Counted from the first letter of the stretch, positions 9,084-16,126 are shown. The stretch is DNA of 64,000 nucleotides from an uncultured Clostridia bacterium (GCA_947175335.1 CAMWMF010000004.1:62001-126000); one strand, 5' to 3'. Notes: generated by a model not told the origin, from the sequence alone. Numbers and translations are program-made.

Positions 9084-9094
9084 ATCAATACGAT
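9079..9094. promoter_or_regulatory. Candidate operator, 7-bp inverted repeat over the -10
   Basis: ATCGTAT-CA-ATACGAT is a perfect inverted repeat lying across the -10 and the start site. A repressor bound here would block this promoter; the ribbon-helix-helix-like protein two genes downstream is the natural candidate. Confidence 0.5.
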
Positions 9095-9111
9095 TTATGG
9101 AGGTAATCGAT

Positions 9112-9480
9112 ATGACAAAGCAAGAGCAAGTGATTTTGAAAGCGGAACAAGGGCAGGGGCTTACGGTAGATGAAATAAAAATCTATCTCGCAACAGTAAA
9201 GCCTTTTCAACACGTATACGGTAAGTATGGCACTCTAAAAATGAAATATCTCGAAGAAAAAGGGATAGATTGGACGATTGCCGATTTGCCAACATATCTT
9301 CACGGCGTAGACGAGCAAGCTAACGAGTTGTATGAAACAATGCGGACAAAGCTTGAAAAAGACGAGCGGTATAAGCGCACGGGTGATTTTATGGAAGATT
9401 ATCGTCGTCAGACCGAAATGAATAGTCTTATAGAGGAAGAAATCTTAAACGAAATCGTTTACACGGGAGTAGCAGCATGA
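9112..9480 (+). CDS. TnpV-like mobile-element protein
   Basis: A 122-residue soluble protein. The start at 9112 is preferred over 9097 because GGAGG lies 8 bases before it; the 9097 ATG itself overlaps the ribosome site. The pattern 'YGKYGTLKMKYLEEKG', 'LPTYLHGVDEQANEL' and a C-terminal 'EMNSLIEEEILNEIVY' resembles the TnpV family carried by Clostridial mobile elements. The molecular function of TnpV is not established. Here it opens a short operon leading to the integrase, under a palindrome-bearing promoter, so it may take part in control or catalysis of excision. It overlaps the next gene by 4 bases (ATGA). Confidence 0.65.
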   Translation: MTKQEQVILKAEQGQGLTVDEIKIYLATVKPFQHVYGKYGTLKMKYLEEKGIDWTIADLPTYLHGVDEQANELYETMRTKLEKDERYKRTGDFMEDYRRQTEMNSLIEEEILNEIVYTGVAA

Positions 9481-9686
9481 AAACACCTAAATCTATTATT
9501 GACAAACGCTACGAAGATAAGCATAAGGAGGAGCGTAAAGCCGCTCACGCCGTTTGGGGCACTTCGATGAATCGTGAAGACTTTGAGGAACTGAATAAGT
9601 TCCTCAAAGATAATCACATTCCAAAGGTGCAACTTATTTATACCGGATGGGAAGCGCTCAAAGAGCAATTAAAAATTAATTCTTAG
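9477..9686 (+). CDS. Small ribbon-helix-helix-like protein
   Basis: A 69-residue basic protein translationally coupled to the TnpV-like gene. The stretch 'VWGTSMNREDFEELNKFLKD' followed by 'VQLIYTGWEALKEQL' has the strand-helix-helix rhythm of ribbon-helix-helix DNA-binding proteins. If so, it could bind the inverted repeat at 9079-9094 and regulate its own operon. No exact family is recognised and the fold call is an inference from pattern only. Confidence 0.45.
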   Translation: MKTPKSIIDKRYEDKHKEERKAAHAVWGTSMNREDFEELNKFLKDNHIPKVQLIYTGWEALKEQLKINS

Positions 9687-9704
9687 TACAAGGAGGAACA
9701 TGCT

Positions 9705-9749
9705 ATGAAGAGAGGACATTGTATTCAAAGCAATAAGGACACGGGATAG
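9705..9749 (+). CDS. Possible 14-residue leader peptide upstream of the integrase
   Basis: A short ORF (MKRGHCIQSNKDTG) starts 8 bases after a strong AGGAGG, a better ribosome site than the one in front of the integrase, and ends 24 bases before the integrase ATG. It may be a leader that controls integrase translation, or a decayed remnant of a longer gene. Evidence is limited to the ribosome site and position. Confidence 0.3.
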   Translation: MKRGHCIQSNKDTG

Positions 9750-9773
9750 ACCGAATATGTCCGAATAAGGTAA

Positions 9774-10991
9774 ATGAAACAAAATAGCTCACCACAGATT
9801 GATAGCTCAATAGCACTTTTACTCGAATCAATGAAAAAACAGAATGAGTTGTACGAGAAAGTGCTGACGGGATTGGTTCCAACAACAAAAATAGAGAGTA
9901 AGGTTGAAAGTCGCCGGAATGTGCTGAAATTCACAAAAAAGGAGATTCCTGACTTGAAAAAATTTTACGATAACATCTTTGCTGCGAATAATCTCATTGT
10001 ACATTATAGATTAAGACAAGACGGAGTATTCGAGGCAAGATTCCATAGGCAGGGTATAGATATTGAGGTATCATCCAAAGATTTACCCACATTAAGACAA
10101 AAATTTCTCGACAAACTTCATAATATAACAGCCGAGAAAATAGCAGGCAAAATTAAAACGTTTGCTGAATACGCAGACGAGTGGTTAAAAGTAAAAAAAG
10201 TAACCACAAAACCATTGACTTATAACGAGTATGAGCGAATGTTAAATCGAGATATACTTCCCATATTCGGAAATAAGCCGGCAAACGAAATTTGTAGAAG
10301 CGAGTTGCAAAACTTTTTGCTTTCAATCGTCGAGAATGGTACATTACGTACTGCTCATAAACTATTTTTAGTGCTTAGGTGCATATTCGATGTAGTAGCG
10401 GACGATTATAACATCACATCACCGATGAAGAAAGTGGTAGTACCTAATTACCAAAGCAAGAAAGGCTCGGCGTTCTCGTACGCAGAAGAAAAGCAACTTG
10501 TAAACTACTGTCTGACTAATCTGAACAAAGAATCATCTCATGCGCTTATGGTGCTTATTTACACTGGTTTAAGGCGTAGCGAGCTTGCAAGTCTAAAAAT
10601 AATAGACGGCAAATGGCTTGAATGCGACACGAGCAAAGAGCGTATGGGGCAAAATGTTGTTAGGCGCAAAATCCCATTTACACCTATGATGAAACGTGTA
10701 TTACCATATATCGACTTTGAAATGGCAAAACACGCTAACGTTAATACGTTACATGGGACGCTAAAACGATTGTTCCCTGAACACCACTTACATGAATTGC
10801 GTTACACATTTATTACGCGCTGTAAAGAGTGTGGCGTACATGGTGAAGTAGTTATGCTGTGGGATGGACACGAGGAAGATAAAACCGTTCATTCTTCGCG
10901 GATCGATAGGGGATACACAGATTTTTCAGACGAATTTATGTTGAAAGAAGCAGAGAAAGTAGATTACCTAAAATGGGACTTTCCGAGCTGA
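9774..10991 (+). CDS. Tyrosine recombinase / ICE integrase
   Basis: A 405-residue site-specific recombinase. An N-terminal arm-binding region is followed by a SAM-like core-binding domain ('FAEYADEWLKVKK', about residues 125-225) and a catalytic domain. Catalytic residues visible in order: Arg in 'YTGLRRSELASL', the HxxR box 'LHELRYTFITR', His in 'WDGHEED' and a Tyr nucleophile in 'RIDRGYTDFS'. It would insert and excise the element at an attachment site. The gene ends 140 bases from a tRNA-Gln 3' end, the usual arrangement for tRNA-targeting integrases. The start has only a weak AAGG site; Met20 ('MKKQNEL') is an alternative. No excisionase is recognised nearby. Confidence 0.85.
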   Translation: MKQNSSPQIDSSIALLLESMKKQNELYEKVLTGLVPTTKIESKVESRRNVLKFTKKEIPDLKKFYDNIFAANNLIVHYRLRQDGVFEARFHRQGIDIEVSSKDLPTLRQKFLDKLHNITAEKIAGKIKTFAEYADEWLKVKKVTTKPLTYNEYERMLNRDILPIFGNKPANEICRSELQNFLLSIVENGTLRTAHKLFLVLRCIFDVVADDYNITSPMKKVVVPNYQSKKGSAFSYAEEKQLVNYCLTNLNKESSHALMVLIYTGLRRSELASLKIIDGKWLECDTSKERMGQNVVRRKIPFTPMMKRVLPYIDFEMAKHANVNTLHGTLKRLFPEHHLHELRYTFITRCKECGVHGEVVMLWDGHEEDKTVHSSRIDRGYTDFSDEFMLKEAEKVDYLKWDFPS

Positions 10992-11010
10992 TTTTAAAAA
11001 AAATGGAACA

Positions 11011-11046
11011 CACTCCCAAATGCGCTCCCAAATTCACTCCCAAATC
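11011..11046. repeat. Three tandem 12-bp repeats near the element end
   Basis: CACTCCCAAATG, CGCTCCCAAATT and CACTCCCAAATC lie head to tail directly after the integrase. Their place between int and the tRNA suggests arm-type integrase binding sites. CAAATC (11041) also faces GATTTG (11062) as a short inverted repeat. Confidence 0.6.
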
Positions 11047-11129
11047 CGTCATAAGATTCCCGATTTGATGAAAAAGAAAAACACTACATATTGCGATTGA
11101 AGTAAAAACTACACAACATATAGTGCTTC

Positions 11130-11205
11130 TGGCAGGGGTAGAAAGATTCGAACTTTCGGAATGACGGAGTCAGAGTCCGTTGCCTTACCGCTTGGCGATA
11201 CCCCT
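11130..11205 (-). tRNA. tRNA-Gln (anticodon CTG), probable attachment site
   Basis: A 76-nt cloverleaf on the minus strand with encoded CCA. The anticodon stem ACGGA/TCCGT frames loop CTCTGAC, giving CTG. The T-loop is TTCGAAT. It is the last gene of the minus-strand tRNA cluster, and its 3' end faces the integrase, so its T-arm/acceptor half is the likely attachment core. Confidence 0.9.
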
Positions 11206-11212
11206 AAATATG

Positions 11213-11241
11213 AGCTTTGCCGTAAAAAGTACGGCAAAGCT
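11213..11241. repeat. Perfect 12-bp hairpin between the two tRNA-Gln genes
   Basis: AGCTTTGCCGTA and TACGGCAAAGCT form a perfect stem with a 5-base loop. There is no clear T-run on either strand. It may be a processing signal or weak terminator inside the tRNA transcript, or a mark of past recombination between the two tRNA-Gln copies. Confidence 0.5.
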
Positions 11242-11252
11242 GTTTGTGGGTG

Positions 11253-11327
11253 TGGCAGGGGTAGCAAGATTCGAACTTGCGAATGCGAAAGTCAAAGTCT
11301 CGTGCCTTACCGCTTGGCGATACCCCT
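11253..11327 (-). tRNA. tRNA-Gln (anticodon TTG)
   Basis: A minus-strand cloverleaf with encoded CCA. Anticodon loop CTTTGAC gives TTG. It shares the acceptor stem, D-arm and T-loop with the neighbouring CTG gene and differs mainly in the anticodon and T stems. Confidence 0.92.
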
Positions 11328-11330
11328 GTA

Positions 11331-11408
11331 TGGGGTGAGTAAAGGGATTCGAACCCTTGGCCTCCAGGGCCACAACCTGGCGCTCTAACCAGCTGAGCTA
11401 TACCCACC
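11331..11408 (-). tRNA. tRNA-His (anticodon GTG)
   Basis: A minus-strand cloverleaf with encoded CCA. The anticodon stem CCAGG/CCTGG frames TTGTGGC. The extra 5' G (-1) opposite C73, typical of tRNA-His, is present. Confidence 0.93.
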
Positions 11409-11412
11409 ATAA

Positions 11413-11489
11413 TGGCACGCCCGGGGGGATTCGAACCCTCGACAAACGCCTTAGAAGGGCGCTACTCTATCCAGCTGAGCTACGGGCGC
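11413..11489 (-). tRNA. tRNA-Arg (anticodon TCT)
   Basis: A minus-strand cloverleaf with encoded CCA. The stem GCGCC/GGCGT frames loop CTTCTAA, giving TCT, which reads AGA/AGG codons. Confidence 0.92.
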
Positions 11490-11495
11490 ACTTCA

Positions 11496-11569
11496 TGGAG
11501 CAGGTGATGGGAATCGAACCCACGTGGTCGGCTTGGAAGGCCGAAACTCTACCATTGAGCTACACCTGC
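11496..11569 (-). tRNA. tRNA-Gly (anticodon TCC)
   Basis: A minus-strand 74-nt cloverleaf with encoded CCA. The stem TCGGC/GCCGA frames loop CTTCCAA, giving TCC. It is the first gene of the five-tRNA transcript. Confidence 0.93.
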
Positions 11570-11581
11570 GCGTGCTTATCA

Positions 11582-11610
11582 AGAATAGCATATTTGCAAA
11601 GATTTGTCAA
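11582..11610 (-). promoter_or_regulatory. Promoter of the five-tRNA operon
   Basis: On the minus strand TTGACA is followed after 17 bases by TATTCT. It lies 12 bases before the first tRNA (Gly), as expected for a stable-RNA promoter. Confidence 0.8.
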
Positions 11611-11679
11611 CAATTTTAATCGGGTTATTTTAAATCGTGTAAATTTATATGCGGCAAACAGTAAATTGGGCATTGAAAT

Positions 11680-12324
11680 TTAACGCAATACAAACGGAAG
11701 CTCTAATAACTCCGTAAGGTTATTAACTTCATAAGTGGGTTTGTAGAACATTGACGGCGCGATTTGGTCCTTTGCAAAACCTTGTTTTATACGTACCGTT
11801 TGAAAGCCGAGCTTGTTCGCTGGCAATATGTCGTTGTCAAGCCTGTCGCCGACCATAACTGCACTATGAGCAGGGCAGCCGCTTTTTTCGAGCGCTATGG
11901 TAAACAGTCGTTCATCGGGCTTTGAAATACCGTAATCGGCGGACGACACAACTGTCGAAAAATACTTGTTTATATTCCAACTGCGTAAACGTTCTAAAAG
12001 GTCACCGCTTTGGTTGGCGATAATTCCAAGTTTAAACTTTTGGCCCAGATGTTCCAAGACAAGGCTAGTATCGTCGTAGAGCGTTTCCAATTCGCTTTTG
12101 TATTTTGCTGACTGAGTAAATCCGTATTTTGCTATTACGGACTTCCATTGCGATTTAAATTGGAGCGACGCAGTTTTTACGTCGTGCATAAGCATATCGG
12201 CGGTTATACCCAAATCCAAAGCTTGCTGGGTTTCCGCTTGTTCTTTGCAGCGTTCAATCCAAACGTTGTCCTCATTGACTAACGTGTAGCCTATATCGAA
12301 AAATATATATTTAACAGTTTCCAT
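11680..12324 (-). CDS. HAD-superfamily hydrolase
   Basis: A 214-residue phosphatase-like protein. HAD motif I is 'FFDIGYTLV' with Asp10 as nucleophile. The usual second Asp is Gly, as in some HAD phosphatases of the sugar-phosphate type. Motif II is 'IIANQSG', motif III Lys lies in 'ISKPDERLF', and motif IV is 'VMVGDRLDNDI'. A helical cap lies between motifs I and II. It probably dephosphorylates a small metabolite; the substrate cannot be told from sequence. Its start overlaps the end of the Nudix gene by 14 bases, so the two are co-translated. The family call is firm. Confidence 0.85.
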   Translation of the reverse strand: METVKYIFFDIGYTLVNEDNVWIERCKEQAETQQALDLGITADMLMHDVKTASLQFKSQWKSVIAKYGFTQSAKYKSELETLYDDTSLVLEHLGQKFKLGIIANQSGDLLERLRSWNINKYFSTVVSSADYGISKPDERLFTIALEKSGCPAHSAVMVGDRLDNDILPANKLGFQTVRIKQGFAKDQIAPSMFYKPTYEVNNLTELLELPFVLR

Positions 12325-12769
12325 TTACAATCATACCTATAATTTTTCTATCGATTTGCCATAAATCGGGCGGGAGATTATTGACGTCAAAAAATTGTAA
12401 TTTTAAGACCTCGCTATCTTGTTTGTGCAATTTTCCTGTGTAATCTTTGCATACGTAATGCACGTCCACAGAGAATATTTCGTCGCCGTTGGGGAATACG
12501 TGGTGCCCATCTTCGCCGCCAGTAACGTCGAATAAAGACAAATTTTCCACTTCCAAGCCGGTTTCTTCCAATGCTTCGCGCTTTGCCGCTTCAAGCGGAA
12601 TCTCGCCGATTTCAACAATCCCGCCGGGGACGCACCAAGTGTTGTCATCTTTACGTTTTGTAAGCAATACTTTACCGTCTTTGTCAAAAATATAAACACA
12701 CACGCCGACGGTTTGCAACGGGCGATGACCGATGCCGTCTATTTTGCGTAAATCCATTATATAGCTCAT
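12311..12769 (-). CDS. Nudix hydrolase
   Basis: A 152-residue protein with a complete Nudix box, 'GGIVEIGEIPLEAAKREALE' followed by ETGL, which binds Mg2+ and cleaves nucleoside-diphosphate-linked substrates. The substrate may be an oxidised nucleotide or a nucleotide sugar and cannot be fixed here. The start at 12769 has GAGG 10 bases upstream; Met5 ('MDLRKIDG') is an alternative. It is the first gene of a two-gene operon with the HAD hydrolase, a pairing that would suit two-step clean-up of a phosphorylated metabolite. Confidence 0.85.
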   Translation of the reverse strand: MSYIMDLRKIDGIGHRPLQTVGVCVYIFDKDGKVLLTKRKDDNTWCVPGGIVEIGEIPLEAAKREALEETGLEVENLSLFDVTGGEDGHHVFPNGDEIFSVDVHYVCKDYTGKLHKQDSEVLKLQFFDVNNLPPDLWQIDRKIIGMIVNGNC

Positions 12770-12792
12770 ATTGTTTCAACCTCGATGAAGAT

Positions 12793-12821
12793 ATTGTAAC
12801 AAATGCTATAAATATTTGCAA
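12793..12821 (-). promoter_or_regulatory. Promoter of the Nudix-HAD operon
   Basis: Minus-strand TTGCAA, 17 bases, TACAAT. It lies 23 bases before the Nudix ATG. Confidence 0.65.
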
Positions 12822-12936
12822 GTACATATTTATTATTGCAAAAAATCGCCGTAAAAGGCGAGCGGTTATTGTATTGTGGCATATCGCAAAATATTATATT
12901 TTTTTAACGCGTAAGAAAATAATGACTGCAAATTGC

Positions 12937-12966
12937 TTGACAATAATAATTTACGTGTGATAGAAT
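12937..12966 (+). promoter_or_regulatory. Promoter of tRNA-Lys / tRNA-Tyr
   Basis: TTGACA, 18 bases, TAGAAT, ending 20 bases before tRNA-Lys. Confidence 0.8.
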
Positions 12967-12986
12967 AATAAGGCTGTGTGACCCAT

Positions 12987-13062
12987 GGTCCATTAGCTCA
13001 GTTGGTAGAGCACTTGACTTTTAATCAAGTTGTCCCGCGTTCGAGTCGCGGATGGATCACCA
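12987..13062 (+). tRNA. tRNA-Lys (anticodon TTT)
   Basis: A 76-nt cloverleaf with encoded CCA. The anticodon stem CTTGA/TCAAG frames CTTTTAA. The ORF track entries over this stretch are artefacts. Confidence 0.95.
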
Positions 13063-13069
13063 AAAATAT

Positions 13070-13154
13070 GGACGGGTTCCCGAGTGGCCAAAGGGAACAG
13101 ACTGTAAATCTGTCAGCTTCGCTTTCGGTGGTTCGAATCCACCCCCGTCCACCA
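13070..13154 (+). tRNA. tRNA-Tyr (anticodon GTA)
   Basis: An 85-nt class II tRNA with a long variable arm and encoded CCA. The stem ACAGA/TCTGT frames CTGTAAA, giving GTA. Confidence 0.95.
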
Positions 13155-13190
13155 AAAACACCCCTACACTACTGTGTAGGGGTGTTTTTA
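13155..13190 (+). terminator. Terminator of the tRNA-Lys/Tyr transcript
   Basis: AACACCCCTACAC pairs perfectly with GTGTAGGGGTGTT around a TACT loop and runs into T residues. Confidence 0.92.
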
Positions 13191-13456
13191 TGTGTCCGTG
13201 GGTGGTCGAACCATGCAATGTTTTGGGTAACTCAAATTAATGGCAACGCTGAAAAACATTGCTTGGTTCGCTAGGCGCTTGCGCCGACCGAGTAAAATAA
13301 TGTGATTAAAAATGTTTACGATAAATACTATAATATATTAAAATACGTATCGCAAAGCCCGCCCGCGCAGTCCGCGGGCAATCCACCCCAATACTGCGCA
13401 CTTGATATATATCAAGACTCGCAAAAGTGTTATTATAATATTTTTACACTATACGC
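13191..13456. other. Non-coding stretch between tRNA terminator and next promoter
   Basis: No credible gene is seen. It contains small palindromes (GGCGCTTGCGCC near 13274; CCCGCG facing CGCGGG near 13362; TGATATATATCA near 13403) but no T-run beside them. They may be protein-binding sites or decayed terminators. Confidence 0.4.
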
Positions 13457-13485
13457 TTGAAAAAGCCATTACTGTGTTGTATAAT
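13457..13485 (+). promoter_or_regulatory. Promoter giving a probably leaderless mRNA
   Basis: TTGAAA, 17 bases, perfect TATAAT. Only 6 bases (TGAAAT) separate the -10 from the ATG at 13492, so transcription should start at or next to the start codon. No Shine-Dalgarno sequence can fit. Confidence 0.7.
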
Positions 13486-13491
13486 TGAAAT

Positions 13492-14004
13492 ATGGAATAT
13501 GAGAAAAAGCAAAAAATCCAATTAATTATATTGTCAGTTATTACATACTTATTGTGCATAACGCTTTTATTTATTGGTATTCTTAATCATATAACTAACA
13601 AAGGACGCGCTGATGCTATTAAGGGTGGAATTATAGTCGAAGCGGAATGGGCGAGCATAATTACGAACGGCAATGGTCGTGCGCCGTCAACATATGATTT
13701 AGGCTATGAATATGTAGATGAAAACGGAATTATATATAGAGAAAAATGTCCTTTTACTTTGCAGAGCTATGAAGAAGCCAAATCATATATGGGAAAGAAA
13801 GTAGAGATTTATATTGACGGCAAAGGACATAGCATACCAGTATATGAAGCAAAAAACTTTAATATAAATGATGCATGGATAACCATGGGTATTGCAATCG
13901 GTATAGCTGTGTGTTACACGGCTGGTCTTATTATATGGGGCGTAATAAACCATCGACGAAAAAAGCAAGAGAGTATTGAATGCGCGTCTAGCGGTACGGT
14001 GTAA
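13492..14004 (+). CDS. Two-span membrane protein with DUF3592-like domain
   Basis: A 170-residue protein with membrane spans at about 9-32 and 125-150. Between them lies a beta-rich domain ('VEAEWASIITNG', 'YREKCPFTLQSYEEAKSYMG', 'VEIYIDGKG') that resembles DUF3592, a small extracytoplasmic domain of unknown role. The same kind of domain forms the C-terminal part of the 52148-53527 product. It stands alone after the tRNA terminator, with its own promoter. No function is known for the family, and the DUF call is by pattern. Confidence 0.6.
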   Translation: MEYEKKQKIQLIILSVITYLLCITLLFIGILNHITNKGRADAIKGGIIVEAEWASIITNGNGRAPSTYDLGYEYVDENGIIYREKCPFTLQSYEEAKSYMGKKVEIYIDGKGHSIPVYEAKNFNINDAWITMGIAIGIAVCYTAGLIIWGVINHRRKKQESIECASSGTV

Positions 14005-14085
14005 ATAGATTTCTAAAAACTTGTTTTAGCTTCGACTGTTCCACCACCATACGTTGCATTTGATAAATACAAGCGCTTAGCGTTA

Positions 14086-14115
14086 TTGACAAACGTATAA
14101 CGAAAAGCGTATAAT
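14086..14115 (+). promoter_or_regulatory. Promoter of the flavin reductase-like gene
   Basis: Perfect TTGACA and perfect TATAAT with an 18-base spacer; GGAGG precedes the gene 32 bases later. Confidence 0.82.
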
Positions 14116-14147
14116 TTTTAAAGAGCATTAAAATCTCGGAGGACAAT

Positions 14148-15059
14148 ATGAGTTCGTTTAATGATCTTAGGATAGTGGATAACTTTTACCAAACCTCGGC
14201 GTTTTTCCCTATGCCGACGATTTTGGTGGGCACGGTTTCCGAAAACGGTAAGACCAATTTAGGCTCGTATTCGCTGTGCTTTCCGTACTATATTGCGGGC
14301 AAGGATTATTACGCAATGATATTGGAGTGCCGCAACAGCTCCAATACGGCTCAAAACATTTTGCGTGGCAGTCGCGTTTCGCTCAACTTTATTACCGACG
14401 AGCGCAAGTATTTCCGCGAGGCGGTGCGGCTCGGCTTCCCTGGAGATACGACCGACGAGAAAATGAAGGACTGCATTTTTACGCTCGAACAAGGTCAAGC
14501 CGAAGGTGAACGCCCGCTTGTCGTAAAGGAAGCGTATCAAGTATTCGAGTGCACTTGGGACGACAGCCTTGAAGACGCCCACCTTGACAAGGCGGGGATG
14601 CTGGACGGATACGAACCGCCGTACCGAAACTTTAACGGAATTACAAGCAAGTTCGGCGCGCACTTTATACTCAAAATAGACAAGATACTTATGAAAGATA
14701 AGTATTACGACGCGATAGTAAACGGCGTTACCGCCAAGGGCTTTCCCAAGGTGCCCGTCGATTACGGTTACCGTGACAGTACCAACTTTTGGTGCTCGGC
14801 GTTCAAGAAGCCTTTCCCCGAAAAAATCCAAGCAAAGGACGGCGATTTGAATTCGGTCAAGTACGCCGCAAAACGCATTGACCCCGACGTGACTTTTACC
14901 GACGAAGCATGCGCCAAGCTCGTAAAAATCCCGCGCATTTTCTTGAAAGCCGCGCTCTCGCAAATGGTAAGCATAGCCAAGCAAGAGGGCATAACGGTTA
15001 TAGACGAAGCCGCGCTTGAAATAATCAACGACAAGCGCCGCAGTGAGAAAAAGCGGTAG
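14148..15059 (+). CDS. Flavin reductase-like (FMN-binding split-barrel) protein
   Basis: A 303-residue soluble protein. The first 190 residues have the look of the flavin reductase-like domain: 'PMPTILVGTVSENGKTNLGS' near the N-terminus, the buried strand 'VSLNFITDE' and a later 'FGAHFILKIDKI'. Such proteins bind FMN and reduce flavin or a related acceptor with NAD(P)H. The C-terminal 100 residues, ending in a highly charged tail, are not recognised. The strong promoter and GGAGG site suggest good expression. A small membrane protein and a PNPOx-like protein follow in the same direction and may share the transcript. The reaction is inferred from the fold family only. Confidence 0.65.
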   Translation: MSSFNDLRIVDNFYQTSAFFPMPTILVGTVSENGKTNLGSYSLCFPYYIAGKDYYAMILECRNSSNTAQNILRGSRVSLNFITDERKYFREAVRLGFPGDTTDEKMKDCIFTLEQGQAEGERPLVVKEAYQVFECTWDDSLEDAHLDKAGMLDGYEPPYRNFNGITSKFGAHFILKIDKILMKDKYYDAIVNGVTAKGFPKVPVDYGYRDSTNFWCSAFKKPFPEKIQAKDGDLNSVKYAAKRIDPDVTFTDEACAKLVKIPRIFLKAALSQMVSIAKQEGITVIDEAALEIINDKRRSEKKR

Positions 15060-15117
15060 CTGTTTTTGTCGCGAAAAATTTTCCCAATTCGTTGTTTGAG
15101 AAGGGAGCTTAATATAC

Positions 15118-15618
15118 ATGACCGATAATATCGATACGGTTGACAAGTTAACATCTAAACTCGAACGCGCGATGGGCGGATTGAATATCACGCTCGGCGT
15201 GGTGCTGGGAATTGACGGCATTATTCTTGCCGTTATGGCTTTTTGTTGCTTGCTTATGTCGTTTTCGCTGTTCTTTATGGCGGCTATTCCCGCATTTTTG
15301 GTGATAGGGTTTTTGTGCTTGATGGCGTTCGGCGGTGCAATCGCAAACATTGCAACCGGCATAGGGACTTTGTTTGCATCTAAAAAGCAAACAAAGGTAT
15401 TAATATTTGTTCCGATTGTGACGATAGCCGTAGATATAGCAGTAATACCAGCGAACGTGATTGCGCTTATATGCGGCGCGTATCTGCTCTATACCGAAGT
15501 CAACTGGCTTTCCGTTTTGATTTTTATAGTCGCGGCGTGCGCGATAATGCTTGCGGTAGTAAGCCTTGTGCTTAGCATAATACGAATAGTCAAACGGAAA
15601 AAGTCCGTTAATCAATAA
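15118..15618 (+). CDS. Four-span membrane protein, unknown
   Basis: A 166-residue hydrophobic protein with about four membrane spans (30-58, 62-85, 96-122, 128-155), a short polar N-terminus and a basic C-terminus 'VKRKKSVNQ'. GGGAG lies 12 bases before the start. No family is recognised. It sits between two flavin-fold genes, but nothing in its sequence ties it to them. Confidence 0.65.
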   Translation: MTDNIDTVDKLTSKLERAMGGLNITLGVVLGIDGIILAVMAFCCLLMSFSLFFMAAIPAFLVIGFLCLMAFGGAIANIATGIGTLFASKKQTKVLIFVPIVTIAVDIAVIPANVIALICGAYLLYTEVNWLSVLIFIVAACAIMLAVVSLVLSIIRIVKRKKSVNQ

Positions 15619-15647
15619 GCAATAATAATTCAACAGAGGAGTAACGT

Positions 15648-16064
15648 ATGACAAAACAAGATATACTTGACTTTATTAAAGAACAAAAGACGGCGTTTAT
15701 AGGCTCGGTGGACGAGAATGGATATCCCGTAATTCGCGCTATGCTTGCACCGCGCGTGATTGACGGCAACGATATTTATTTTTCCACCAACACTTCGTCC
15801 AAAAAGGTGGCGCAGTATCTTGCAAACAACAAGGCTTGCGTGTACTTTTACAAGCGTGGACGGTTTAAGTATCAAGGCGCGACTTTAATAGGCGATATGG
15901 CGGTATGTCAAGATCAACCGACAAAGGATATGATTTGGCGTTTCGGCGATAAACTGTTCTATAAAAAGGGCGTGACCGACCCAGATTACAGCGTACTGAA
16001 ATTCACTTGTAAGTCCGCCGAATACTACTGCGATTTTAAAATAGAAACGGTCTTATTCGATTAG
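15648..16064 (+). CDS. Pyridoxamine 5'-phosphate oxidase-like FMN-binding protein
   Basis: A 138-residue split-barrel protein. 'KTAFIGSVDENGYPVIRAM' at the N-terminus, 'IYFSTNTSSKKVAQYLANN' and 'GATLIGDMAVCQD' match the PNPOx-like family that binds FMN or F420-like cofactors. These small members are usually uncharacterised reductases rather than true PdxH; the length is far below PdxH (about 215). GAGGAG precedes the start. The gene is followed by a strong bidirectional terminator. The substrate is unknown. Confidence 0.75.
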   Translation: MTKQDILDFIKEQKTAFIGSVDENGYPVIRAMLAPRVIDGNDIYFSTNTSSKKVAQYLANNKACVYFYKRGRFKYQGATLIGDMAVCQDQPTKDMIWRFGDKLFYKKGVTDPDYSVLKFTCKSAEYYCDFKIETVLFD

Positions 16065-16090
16065 TTTGCAAGTTTAAAAAAATATAAACA

Positions 16091-16126
16091 AAAAGCCGCA
16101 CGGTGTATGCCGTGCGGTTGTTTTTT
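16091..16126. terminator. Bidirectional terminator
   Basis: GCCGCACGG pairs with CCGTGCGGT around TGTATG, with a T-run on the plus side and an A-run on the other. It serves the PNPOx-like gene and the convergent dehydrogenase gene. Confidence 0.88.

Noticed and set aside
11011-11046. CRISPR-like array
   Set aside because: Three 12-bp units without spacers; better explained as integrase arm sites. No cas genes are present.
11161-11683. ORFs on both strands over the tRNA cluster
   Set aside because: They translate tRNA genes; the cloverleaf structures explain the sequence.
12978-13274. ORFs of 98 and 62 codons over tRNA-Lys and tRNA-Tyr
   Set aside because: They cover two clear tRNAs and a terminator and have no ribosome site.
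14259-15362. 367-codon minus-strand ORF opposite the flavin reductase-like gene
   Set aside because: It spans the promoter and stop regions of two plus-strand genes and shows no recognisable domain.
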